Assembly (NCBI GenBank): GCA_013152075.1
Contig: JAADHD010000399.1
Span: forward strand, 4,362-20,262
Direction: 5' to 3'
DNA from: Verrucomicrobiota bacterium
GTDB lineage: Bacteria; Verrucomicrobiota; Verrucomicrobiia; Verrucomicrobiales; DEV007
Length of the DNA stretch: 15,901 bases
Shown: in pieces, positions 6,362 through 13,561 of the stretch
Layout: each line of letters begins with the position of its first letter
Position numbering within the stretch: position 1 is the first letter of the stretch
Made by a program: the position numbers and the translations under genes
Notes under the pieces: generated by a model
The model's input: the letters and a program-made list of their open reading frames with translations, nothing else
Databases searched by the model: none
What the model was told of the DNA's origin: nothing

Positions 6362-8260
6362 ATGAGCGCGTCTACCACGACTCAAGACCATTCAGAAAAC
6401 GATCACGGTGATCATGATCACCATGACCCGCCGTTTTGGAAGAAGTATATATTTTCGACTGATCACAAGATGATCGGTATTCAGTATGGTTTCACCGCCT
6501 TGCTGTTTCTTGCTTTTGGATTTTTCCTGATGATGGTGATGCGCTGGAGCATTGCTTATCCGGATCGCGCCATTCCTTTGTTGTCGGAACTGCCGTGGTT
6601 TCAGATCTGGTTGGATGACGAGGGAAGAGTGACCGGTGAGCTTTACAATATGTTTGGAGCGATGCACGGAACCATCATGGTGTTCCTTGGTATCGTGCCA
6701 TTGGCCTTTGGGGCTTTTGGTAACTATGTGACCCCACTGCAGATTGGCGCTCCGGATATGGCGTTTCCGCGCCTGAACATGGCTAGTTACTGGTGTTATT
6801 TTGTTGGTGGAGTGGTGATGTTGGTCAGCTTTTTCCTGCCTTCAGGTGCAGCCAAGGTGGGGTGGACAAATTACTCTCCGCTGGCGACTATGACGGACAC
6901 ATTTTATTCGAGCGTGTTCTGGACCGGTCAAACTTTGTGGTTGCTGGGCATGGTGTTTTTGATCAGCTCATCATTGTTGGGGGCGATTAATGTAATCGCC
7001 ACGATTATCAATTTACGAGCTCCTGGAATGACCTGGATGCGTCTTCCGTTTTTTGTATGGGCGATGTTGGTGACTGGATTTTTGCTGGTGTTGGCGTTTC
7101 CTCCTTTGGAAGTGGCGGCTATCATGCAGTTAATGGACCGGCTTGCAGGGACCAGTTTTTACCTGCCGACAGGGCTGCTTGAAAATGGGCAGTTGATGGA
7201 CGTATCAGGCGGGGGGAATCCGCTATTGTATCAGCATCTGTTTTGGTTCCTGGCTCATCCGGAGGTCTACGTTTTGATTTTGCCTGCGTTTGCGATTGTG
7301 ACCGAGATTATTCCCAATAACACCCGTAAACCGTTGTGGGGTTATAAGATCATGGTTTACTCGGTGATGGTGCTCGGCTTTCTGAGTTTCATTGTATGGG
7401 CGCATCACATGTATATGACCGGGGTGGGACTGAGTGTGAGTACTTTCTTTCAGACAACTACTGTGCTGATTTCCATTCCTTCGGTAATATTGCTGACTTC
7501 CATGTTGATCTCTCTCTGGGGTGGATCGATTCGCTTTACGGTGCCGATGTTATTTGCTACTGCCTTCATTCCCATGTTCGGGATTGGTGGACTGACGGGT
7601 TTGCCACTGGCCTTTAACTTGATCGATCTGCATCTGCACGACACTTATTATGTGATTGGGCATTTCCATTATGTGGTGGCTCCGGGAACGATTTTTGCGC
7701 TGTTTGCGGGGATCTACTATTGGTATCCGAAGCAGACGGGAAGAATGATGGGAACAGTGCTTGGTCATTTACATTTCTGGCCATCGTTGATTTTGATGAA
7801 CGGAATTTTCTTGCCGATGTTTATCCAGGGCATGGCAGGATTTCACCGCCGTGCTTTTGACGGAGGTAAGGCTTATGAGCAAATCGCGCAGCAGGTCTAT
7901 CTGACAGGGGACACTTGGATCGCCAAAATATTCCACGGTGGCGTGGATATTCAGATGATTGACCTTAATATTGTGATGTCGGCCTCTGCCTGGTTGCTGG
8001 CGGTGGCCCAGGTGCCGTTCATCATCAACTTTTTCTTCAGCATCAAATTTGGTAAAAAAGTGGACAGTGATAATCCATGGGGTGCGACAACTTTGGAATG
8101 GGCGACGCCAACCCCGCCACCGCACGGCAATTTTATTGTTGAGCCAATCGTATATCGTTCGGCTTATGAATACAGCGTGCCGGGAGATAAATCCGATTTT
8201 ACGCCGCAGAACCAGCCCCCTTCAGAAGAGGGTGCCGAGGCGAAGGAAGAAACTGATTAA
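6362..8260 (+). CDS. coxA: cytochrome c oxidase subunit I (A-family heme-copper oxidase)
   Basis: The catalytic subunit of an aa3-type oxidase, 632 residues with twelve or more helices. All metal ligands are present: H102 (MHGTIM) and H436 for heme a, H434 for heme a3, and H299, H348 and H349 for CuB. Y303 in HPEVY is the cross-linked tyrosine, and E301 marks the A1-type glutamate at the end of the D channel. D-channel entrance residues D132 (IGAPDMAFPR), N121 and N139 are kept, as are H426-D427 (Mg site) and propionate arginines R496-R497. The K-channel lysine, 28 residues after the second CuB histidine in mitochondrial and Paracoccus enzymes, is L377 here (IPSVILLTSM). The N terminus is rich in His and Asp before the usual FSTDHKMIG. 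The 71-base gap upstream has no clear Shine-Dalgarno. It heads the I-III-IV-II gene set and should pump protons while reducing oxygen. Confidence 0.96.
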   Translation: MSASTTTQDHSENDHGDHDHHDPPFWKKYIFSTDHKMIGIQYGFTALLFLAFGFFLMMVMRWSIAYPDRAIPLLSELPWFQIWLDDEGRVTGELYNMFGAMHGTIMVFLGIVPLAFGAFGNYVTPLQIGAPDMAFPRLNMASYWCYFVGGVVMLVSFFLPSGAAKVGWTNYSPLATMTDTFYSSVFWTGQTLWLLGMVFLISSSLLGAINVIATIINLRAPGMTWMRLPFFVWAMLVTGFLLVLAFPPLEVAAIMQLMDRLAGTSFYLPTGLLENGQLMDVSGGGNPLLYQHLFWFLAHPEVYVLILPAFAIVTEIIPNNTRKPLWGYKIMVYSVMVLGFLSFIVWAHHMYMTGVGLSVSTFFQTTTVLISIPSVILLTSMLISLWGGSIRFTVPMLFATAFIPMFGIGGLTGLPLAFNLIDLHLHDTYYVIGHFHYVVAPGTIFALFAGIYYWYPKQTGRMMGTVLGHLHFWPSLILMNGIFLPMFIQGMAGFHRRAFDGGKAYEQIAQQVYLTGDTWIAKIFHGGVDIQMIDLNIVMSASAWLLAVAQVPFIINFFFSIKFGKKVDSDNPWGATTLEWATPTPPPHGNFIVEPIVYRSAYEYSVPGDKSDFTPQNQPPSEEGAEAKEETD

Positions 8261-8287
8261 CAATTTTGACGAAAAGAGACTGGGATC

Positions 8288-9730
8288 ATGGAAATACCAT
8301 TTGAAGTAAAGGCTCGTAAAGACACCGGTTTGTGGAATGCCAAGCTGGGCATCTGGCTGTTTTTGGCTTCGGAAGTCATGCTGTTTGGAGGATTATTTTC
8401 TTCCTACATCTTCCTCCGTTTGGGAATTGAACCGGGAGTGGATACGCCCTGGCCGACTGATGTGCAGAAGGTGCCACTGGGTTTTCTAAATACTTTGGTG
8501 CTGATCGCTTCCTCTGTGTTTGTGGTCTTTGCCTGGTTGGCTATCAAGGAAGGGAAGTGGAAGAAATTTCAAGCCTGGATGGCAGCGGTGCTTTTTTGCG
8601 CTTTCTTCTTTCTCGCAGTGAAGGGCTATGAGTACTACAACAAGTTCACCCATTACGGCATGGTGCTGGTTGACCATTCCGTCGTCGAGGGAGTGGTTTT
8701 GGACAATACCGACAAGATTCGATTTGAAGGTAAATCTGTCACGATTGATGTTACCAAAGGAAGTGTTGAGTTTTTGAAATGGGTTGATAAGGATCAGCGC
8801 CTGTTTTTTGATGTTGAGGTCGACGGTAAGCTGGTGAGCATATCAAATGTGGCTAGCTGGGCCAGCTCGATGCGTAGCAAGGTGAATAAGGAAATTGCGG
8901 CCGACCGTAGTGCGAGGTGGGCGGCCAAAAGAAAGAATCCGGATGCCGCGCCCCTTAAGCCAAAGAAAATTACCCGTAGTTATACTTTGGTGAGCAAGGG
9001 GGATCCGTTCCGCCTTTCTGCAAAAGACTCCCGTGTTTCTGCTTACAGTGACAAGGAAATGAGTTTCGTAGATGGAAACAAGGTTGACGGCAAGTTGTTA
9101 GGCGATGTGATCAAGTTCGAAGTTCATGAAGTGGATCTGCAGATGATTCCCAAGGCTCAGCAGGATCAGGCCTTGGTCTGGAAGTTGATTAATGATTCAG
9201 CGGTAAAGGCTGGCTGGGATGACGCCAGGGATGAAGAGCTTAAAAAGATGGAAAAGTATTATCTGGAGGACAGGGGGCTACCTGTGCCGGATAAGCAGAT
9301 GAGAAGCCGTCGGGTGAATGTTCACGACTTGCATGCTGTGGGAAAAATGAAAGATGGCCACACGGGGGACAAGCCCGGTCATGATGCGCATAAAGAGTCC
9401 AAGAATAAAGGGCACGATGTGGGTGCCGAAGTTGAGGTTGGGGAGCATCACCAAATTGTGATTGAAGTGCCTCGGGAGCAGAAACGTTTCCTTTCCAATC
9501 ACGGGCCGGCGTATGGAACCTATTACGCGATTTATTTCACCATGACAGGTCTTCACGGGCTTCACGTCATCGGCGGAATCGTAGTATTGGGTTACTTTAT
9601 GTTTTTTGGCAAAGCGTTGTTTCTCAAGAATCCTGAGCACATGGCTAATCGTGTGGAAGTAGCGGGCTTGTTCTGGCACTTTGTGGATCTGGTCTGGATC
9701 TTCCTGTTCCCGATCATGTATTTGTTTTAG
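8288..9730 (+). CDS. coxC: cytochrome c oxidase subunit III with large periplasmic-loop insertion
   Basis: The ends of this 480-residue protein are subunit III: LGIWLFLASEVMLFGGLFSS (20-39, with the conserved glutamate at E29), helices at about 64-86 and 97-115 ending in KGYEYYNKF, then MTGLHGLHVIGG (419-430) and LFWHFVDLVWIFLFPIMYLF (461-480). This is the five-helix form of about 200 residues. Roughly residues 122-402 are extra. By standard subunit III topology the insertion joins helices 3 and 4 on the periplasmic side. It is hydrophilic, begins with probable beta structure (FEGKSVTIDVTKGS, RLFFDVEVDG), includes a basic Ala/Lys segment near 205-230, and ends in a His-rich stretch (about 346-388). 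I recognise no domain in it. Both ends are in one frame with no stop, so it is not a sequencing join. Subunit III normally stabilises the active site and proton uptake of subunit I. Confidence 0.94.
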   Translation: MEIPFEVKARKDTGLWNAKLGIWLFLASEVMLFGGLFSSYIFLRLGIEPGVDTPWPTDVQKVPLGFLNTLVLIASSVFVVFAWLAIKEGKWKKFQAWMAAVLFCAFFFLAVKGYEYYNKFTHYGMVLVDHSVVEGVVLDNTDKIRFEGKSVTIDVTKGSVEFLKWVDKDQRLFFDVEVDGKLVSISNVASWASSMRSKVNKEIAADRSARWAAKRKNPDAAPLKPKKITRSYTLVSKGDPFRLSAKDSRVSAYSDKEMSFVDGNKVDGKLLGDVIKFEVHEVDLQMIPKAQQDQALVWKLINDSAVKAGWDDARDEELKKMEKYYLEDRGLPVPDKQMRSRRVNVHDLHAVGKMKDGHTGDKPGHDAHKESKNKGHDVGAEVEVGEHHQIVIEVPREQKRFLSNHGPAYGTYYAIYFTMTGLHGLHVIGGIVVLGYFMFFGKALFLKNPEHMANRVEVAGLFWHFVDLVWIFLFPIMYLF

Positions 9731-9783
9731 CATTTGCTCGGCATAATTTTTGAATATAAATTTACAATTGAAGAACTGATATC

Positions 9784-10110
9784 ATGGCGGATTCGGCAGA
9801 AGAAATTGCAAAACACAAAAAGGCATACTGGATAGTAGGTGCATTCCTTTTCGCAGGAACCGTCATCACTGTTGCGGTTGCTAGATTGGAATTTTTTGAC
9901 TTGGGAGCTCCAGGGATCAGTGCCATGGACGTCATCATGGGTTTACTGATCGCTACCGTCAAATCCACATTGGTGGCTTTGATTTTTATGCATCTGAACC
10001 ACGAAAAAGGGCTGATCTATAAGATACTGGTTTTCACCTGCTACTTCGCGTTCGGAATGATTGTGCTGATGGTGTATTCACTACTGGATCCCATTCACGC
10101 TGCGTTTTAA
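9784..10110 (+). CDS. coxD: cytochrome c oxidase subunit IV (prokaryotic COX4 family)
   Basis: A 108-residue protein with three helices (about 14-34, 47-71 and 78-101) and the family mark VKSTLVALIFMHLNHEKG at 59-76, which is the most conserved part of the bacterial subunit IV family. The subunit carries no cofactor and stabilises the oxidase complex in the membrane. The gene follows coxC after an AT-rich 53-base gap with no clear promoter or terminator and precedes two tiny membrane protein genes. Length and topology are typical for the caa3/aa3-type subunit IV. The ATG at 9784 is the only sensible start, giving a short charged N terminus before helix 1. Confidence 0.92.
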   Translation: MADSAEEIAKHKKAYWIVGAFLFAGTVITVAVARLEFFDLGAPGISAMDVIMGLLIATVKSTLVALIFMHLNHEKGLIYKILVFTCYFAFGMIVLMVYSLLDPIHAAF

Positions 10111-10129
10111 TATTTTTTGAATTAACCCA

Positions 10130-10327
10130 ATGTCGCTAAAACAATTCCATATCGTTTTTATCGTGATGGCAGTATTGATGTCTGTCGGTGTGGCGGCTTG
10201 GGCATTTACTCGTTATCAGGCCGATACGGGAGTATTGTTAATGGGAGGGCTGAGCGCGGTGCTTGCTCTGGGCTTGGCTGTTTACGGGGTATGGTTTTTA
10301 AAGAAACTGAAAGGGCAGGAGAGTTGA
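10130..10327 (+). CDS. small two-helix membrane protein in the oxidase operon
   Basis: A 65-residue protein that begins with MSLKQFHIVFIVMA and has two helices (about 6-26 and 34-57) joined by a short polar loop (RYQADTG), ending in a basic tail (LKKLKGQES). It is not a named family I can identify. A short protein with a similar LKxFHxxFI opening is, from memory, common next to subunit IV genes in Planctomycetota and Verrucomicrobiota. The gene lies 19 bases after coxD and 4 bases before the next gene, inside the oxidase cluster, so it is translated from the same message in all likelihood. It may be a small accessory subunit or assembly helper of the oxidase; no metal-binding residues are visible beyond one histidine. 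Confidence 0.75.
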   Translation: MSLKQFHIVFIVMAVLMSVGVAAWAFTRYQADTGVLLMGGLSAVLALGLAVYGVWFLKKLKGQES

Positions 10328-10331
10328 TTTC

Positions 10332-10547
10332 ATGAGCGTGTTGATAAGCAGTTTTCAGAATTCGATTTTTGCCTGTGCAGTTTGCACTGGCCCGCTTGAT
10401 GATGCAGCCACCAAGGCTGCCAACATGGGTATTTGGGTGATGCTGTTTATTTTGTTTGGAGTATTCGCGGGAGTATTGAGTTTTATTGTGAGCCTGGCTC
10501 GAAAGAGTCGCCAGGTGATGGCAGAAGCAGAAATTAACGAAAAATAA
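10332..10547 (+). CDS. small single-pass protein with CxxC motif, oxidase operon
   Basis: A 71-residue protein with a CAVC motif at residues 15-18 followed by TGPLDDAATKAANMGIWVML, one helix (about 33-55), and a charged C terminus (ARKSRQVMAEAEINEK). Positive charges sit after the helix, so the CxxC end should face the periplasm. The N terminus is too short for a normal signal peptide. From memory, short proteins with CxVCxG near the start and a downstream helix recur beside oxidase genes in related phyla, but I know no assigned function. Two bases separate its stop from coxB, whose product carries the CuA site. A role in handling copper or thiols for CuA maturation is attractive but speculative. 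The tight packing on both sides supports it being a real gene. Confidence 0.75.
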   Translation: MSVLISSFQNSIFACAVCTGPLDDAATKAANMGIWVMLFILFGVFAGVLSFIVSLARKSRQVMAEAEINEK

Positions 10548-10549
10548 TA

Positions 10550-11317
10550 ATGATTATTGCGGGATTTAATCAAGCCATCGGTATGGCGGAGGTTGCCAGT
10601 GAACACGGTGACATGGTGGATCATTTCCTCGAAATGGTACACTGGGTCATGGGGGTATTGTTCATCGGGTGGTCGGCCTTTCTGGTTTTTGTGCTTTTGC
10701 GTTTTAATAAAAAGGCAAATCCCAAAGCGCGATATGCGGGTATGACTTCGCATTTTTCGACTCACGTGGAAATAGGCGTGGTGATTGTCGAGGTGGTGTT
10801 GTTGCTAGGTTTTGCTTTCCCGTTATGGGCGGCCCGAACCGAGGGGATACCCAAGGGCGATAATGTGCTGAAAATCCGAGCTGTCGGACAACAATTTTAT
10901 TGGACGTTTCACTATGCGGGCAAGGATGGCAAAATGGGTTTGACCGAAATGAGTGGGGTTAGCGCGGCCAATGGCATCGGATTGGTGAAACAGGATCCGA
11001 ATGCTCAGGATGATTTCATCAGTCTCAGTGAATTGGTTTTGCCGCTGGGACAGCCAGTGATTGTGCAGGTGACTTCAAAAGACGTGATTCATGGACTTGC
11101 TCCGATTCCGTTGATGACCCAACAGGATGCGATTCCGGGTCGTGAAATTCCAATGTGGTTTACCGCAACTAAAACCGGAGAGTGGGACATTGTTTGCGCG
11201 CAGCTTTGTGGAGCTGGGCATGCCAATATGGTGGCGACTGTGAAGGTCATGCCGAAGGCTGAGTTTGATGAATGGCTTGCTGAGCAGGCTCCAATGTTCC
11301 CGCCGGCGGCCAAATAA
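10550..11317 (+). CDS. coxB: cytochrome c oxidase subunit II (CuA subunit, no heme c domain)
   Basis: Subunit II accepts electrons from cytochrome c through its dinuclear CuA centre. The 255-residue protein has two helices (about 28-51 and 74-94), then a periplasmic cupredoxin domain. CuA ligands are complete: H181 (DVIHGLAPIPL), C216, C220, H224 and M227 in CAQLCGAGHANM. The residue between the cysteines is Gln where many enzymes have Glu; only its backbone carbonyl binds copper, so CuA should form. The aromatic electron-entry region is QQFYWTFHY at 114-122. The sequence ends shortly after the cupredoxin domain with PMFPPAAK; there is no CxxCH, so this is not a caa3 fusion. The N terminus has no clear cleavable signal; ATG 10550 was kept, although ATG 10583 (MAEVASEHG) is possible. 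Unusually, the gene comes last of the structural genes and not before coxA. Confidence 0.95.
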   Translation: MIIAGFNQAIGMAEVASEHGDMVDHFLEMVHWVMGVLFIGWSAFLVFVLLRFNKKANPKARYAGMTSHFSTHVEIGVVIVEVVLLLGFAFPLWAARTEGIPKGDNVLKIRAVGQQFYWTFHYAGKDGKMGLTEMSGVSAANGIGLVKQDPNAQDDFISLSELVLPLGQPVIVQVTSKDVIHGLAPIPLMTQQDAIPGREIPMWFTATKTGEWDIVCAQLCGAGHANMVATVKVMPKAEFDEWLAEQAPMFPPAAK

Positions 11318-11424
11318 GCGCTGCCTGGTGGCAAATGGTTGGTGAAAAGCTGGCGAAAGCAGTCGAAGGCTGGGTTTTGAGGCGAAGTTGGCGAGTAGTT
11401 GTCGTGTGGCAAATCACATGCAAC

Positions 11425-11428
11425 GGAG
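11425..11428 (+). promoter_or_regulatory. Shine-Dalgarno that sets the ctaA start
   Basis: GGAG lies seven bases before the ATG at 11436. Neither the in-frame ATG at 11418 nor the TTG at 11388 has a comparable site, so 11436 is preferred as the start of heme A synthase. Confidence 0.6.
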
Positions 11429-11435
11429 TTTTGAC

Positions 11436-12593
11436 ATGGTTGATGGCAGTTTAAATCATCCGGGAAAGGCATGGCATCGTTACTCGATCGTAGTAGCGCT
11501 TAGCACTGTGTTGTTGATTTGGTGGGGGGCTGCTGTTACGACGGAGAAAGCTGGAATGGCTTTTGCTGACTGGCCACTGAGCCAGGGATCGTTGAATCCC
11601 GATGGCTGGCTGAAGCAAGCGCCTTATTTTCTGGAGCATGGTCATCGTCTGATTGCGAGTCTCGTAGGTCTGTTGACGCTTGGTTTGTTTGCTACGGCCT
11701 TTGTGAGGAGTGGCAAAAATGCCCTGGAGTTGTTGCTTTTAGTGATTGTATTGGCGGTGATGGTGGAGCTGGTGAGGCGCGGAGGGGCTGAGCGTATGGT
11801 GGCTGAGAAAAAAGAGATTTACTGGTGGGCGGCGTCAGCTGTGGGGGCGGGCGTGGTGGCTTGGTTGACGATCAGTTGGAAGTTTCGCAAGTGGACGCTG
11901 ACTTGTCGACTTTCAGCGCTTGCGCTTTTGTTGGTCACATTTCAGGCTTTGCTGGGTGGGATAAGAGTGACGGAAGTATCGGATTCCTTTGCGGTGCTGC
12001 ATGGCTGTCTGGCTCAGGCTTTTTTCTGTTTGCTGATCCTGATTGTGTTGGCATCGGCGAGGGCCTGGCCTAATTGGCAACCGGTAGTGAGTAATCAGGT
12101 GAGGACGATACTGCGTATAGGAACTGGTATTTTGTGTGGTGCGGTATTTGTGCAGTTAATTCTTGGTGCTCTGATGAGGCATCATCACCGTCACGGCTTG
12201 GCGGATACGGGCATTGTGCTAACAGGAGGGGATTGGTTGCCGGAGTTCACTTGGAGTAACGAGATACTGGTGATCATGTTTTTTCATAAATACTGGGGCT
12301 TTCTGGTGGCTTTTTTGACCGTGTCACTAGCCGTTTGGGTGATGCGATTTGTGGCCAAAGGTCAGTTTATTCGGCGTTTGGTGGCGGGGATGGCTGCTTT
12401 ACTGATCGTTCAGATTTGTTTAGGTATTAGCGTAATAATGACAGGTAAATCGTTCTGGATCACTAATTTTCATGTATTGAATGGTCTGATGATTCTGGCT
12501 TTAAGCTTTGTTACGACAGTATTTTCCTGGAGGAGCAATTCTACAATAGAGGGAGCCTTGGAAAAGGGGGTTTTGCCTGTAAGTGAATCTTGA
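11436..12593 (+). CDS. ctaA: heme A synthase (CtaA/COX15)
   Basis: CtaA oxidises the methyl group of heme O to the formyl group of heme A, the cofactor of the oxidase encoded upstream. From the ATG at 11436 the protein has 385 residues. Family motifs are GMAFADWPLSQGSLNP (40-55), EHGHR (67-71), GGIRVTE (174-180) before H189 in VLHGCLAQ, H284 in FFHKYWG and H346 in NFHVLNG; these give the histidines expected for the two heme-binding four-helix halves. Compared with the usual arrangement, about 58 extra residues (93-150) lie between the helix after EHGHR and the next conserved helix. They hold two probable helices (about 95-113 and 128-148) linked by a charged loop, RRGGAERMVAEKKE. An even number of added helices would keep the topology of the rest. 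It is followed 15 bases later by ctaB, the previous step of the pathway. Confidence 0.93.
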   Translation: MVDGSLNHPGKAWHRYSIVVALSTVLLIWWGAAVTTEKAGMAFADWPLSQGSLNPDGWLKQAPYFLEHGHRLIASLVGLLTLGLFATAFVRSGKNALELLLLVIVLAVMVELVRRGGAERMVAEKKEIYWWAASAVGAGVVAWLTISWKFRKWTLTCRLSALALLLVTFQALLGGIRVTEVSDSFAVLHGCLAQAFFCLLILIVLASARAWPNWQPVVSNQVRTILRIGTGILCGAVFVQLILGALMRHHHRHGLADTGIVLTGGDWLPEFTWSNEILVIMFFHKYWGFLVAFLTVSLAVWVMRFVAKGQFIRRLVAGMAALLIVQICLGISVIMTGKSFWITNFHVLNGLMILALSFVTTVFSWRSNSTIEGALEKGVLPVSES

Positions 12594-12608
12594 ACTAGTC
12601 TGATAGAG

Positions 12609-13544
12609 ATGGCAGAGACAGGTCAGGAGATTGAAGGGGAACAAGAAGTCACGGAAAGCTCCGGGGCTTCCAGAGTGCGTGAAGATTTGATGACGCTGAC
12701 CAAGGCGCGATTGAGTGCCCTAGTGGTCATGACTACGTTTTTTGGTTATCTGCTGGCGGCACGTACCTACGGCACGTTTTCGTGGGGGATTCTGGGGCAC
12801 ACGATTTTTGGTACTTTGCTGACCGCTTTTGGCTCAGCGGCTTTCAATCAGGTGATGGAAATAGATGCGGATGCCCGGATGGATAGGACTTCGGCCAGGC
12901 CTTTGCCTGCGCGCCGGGTTTCGACAGCTACGGCTTTTGTGTTGGGTTTCCTGCTATCGGCCTTTGGGCTGGTTCATCTGGTGATGAAAGTGGGTTTTGT
13001 GCCAGGGGTTTATGCGGCTGCGACTTTACTGACTTACTTGTTCATTTACACTCCGATGAAAGTGCGTTCGAGTTGGAACACAGTGGTTGGCGCGGTGGCG
13101 GGAGCTTTGCCGCCTTTGATCGGTTGGACGGCGGCGGGTGGAGGAGTGACTCTGGGTGCGGTTTATCTGTTCATGTTGTTGTTTTTATGGCAGATGCCGC
13201 ATTTCCTGGCGATCAACTGGATGTATCGGGACCAGTATGTGCGTGGCGGTTTTGTGATGTGGTCGAATGACGACGACGACGGATCGAAAACTTCGTTACT
13301 GGCGATAGGGTTTTCAGTTTTCACCTTATTGGTGCCAGTGCTACCGGTGTTGAGTGGCGAGGCGGCGTGGTGGTTTTTGATTCCAGGGGTAGGTTTGGGG
13401 GCAGTGATGTTAAAATACGCGATACAATTTAGAAAAGTTCGCACTCGAAAAAAGGCCAGGGCTTTGTTTTTTTACACTTTGGCTTACTTGCCCTTGATTC
13501 TCATCTTCAGCCTGCTTGCGTGGAAGCGTACGAGTGGTGAGTAG
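12609..13544 (+). CDS. ctaB: heme O synthase (protoheme IX farnesyltransferase)
   Basis: CtaB attaches a farnesyl group to protoheme to make heme O, which CtaA then converts to heme A. The 311-residue protein belongs to the UbiA prenyltransferase family. The first Asp-rich, Mg-diphosphate-binding motif is NQVMEIDADARMDRT at 80-94, followed by ARPLPARRVS. Then comes YTPMKVRSSWNTVVGAVAGA at 147-166, characteristic of heme O synthases, and WQMPHFLAINWMYRDQYVRGG at 194-214, which holds the second Asp motif. About nine helices fit the family. The first 25 or so residues are acidic and probably disordered, a little longer than usual. A run of four Asp (221-224) after MWSN is unusual but falls in a cytoplasmic loop. 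Placement between ctaA and the Sco gene makes this the assembly part of the operon. Confidence 0.95.
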   Translation: MAETGQEIEGEQEVTESSGASRVREDLMTLTKARLSALVVMTTFFGYLLAARTYGTFSWGILGHTIFGTLLTAFGSAAFNQVMEIDADARMDRTSARPLPARRVSTATAFVLGFLLSAFGLVHLVMKVGFVPGVYAAATLLTYLFIYTPMKVRSSWNTVVGAVAGALPPLIGWTAAGGGVTLGAVYLFMLLFLWQMPHFLAINWMYRDQYVRGGFVMWSNDDDDGSKTSLLAIGFSVFTLLVPVLPVLSGEAAWWFLIPGVGLGAVMLKYAIQFRKVRTRKKARALFFYTLAYLPLILIFSLLAWKRTSGE

Positions 13545-13561
13545 TGGATTTTGAATAGTGA

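Noticed and set aside
8288..9730. Subunit III as a frameshifted or chimeric pseudogene
   Set aside because: Both conserved ends lie in one continuous frame, and the insert has normal coding character with no stops.
9278..9733. Long open frame on the minus strand, 151 codons
   Set aside because: It is antisense to the well-supported subunit III gene and shows no recognisable protein features. The same holds for the minus-strand frame at 14874-15359 against the DUF420-DUF1573 gene.
9731..9783. AT-rich gap before coxD as an internal promoter
   Set aside because: Base composition alone is not enough; no clear -35 and -10 pair with proper spacing was found.
10550..11317. A caa3-type subunit II with fused cytochrome c
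   Set aside because: There is no CxxCH after the CuA domain and the protein ends at residue 255.
11322..11333. Hairpin TGCC-TGGT-GGCA after coxB as a terminator
   Set aside because: It is a four-pair stem without a T-run, and the gap to ctaA is only 118 bases with all genes in the same direction.
11388..11435. TTG start at 11388 or ATG at 11418 for ctaA
   Set aside because: Neither has a good ribosome site. ATG 11436 has GGAG seven bases upstream and still leaves a full N terminus before helix 1.
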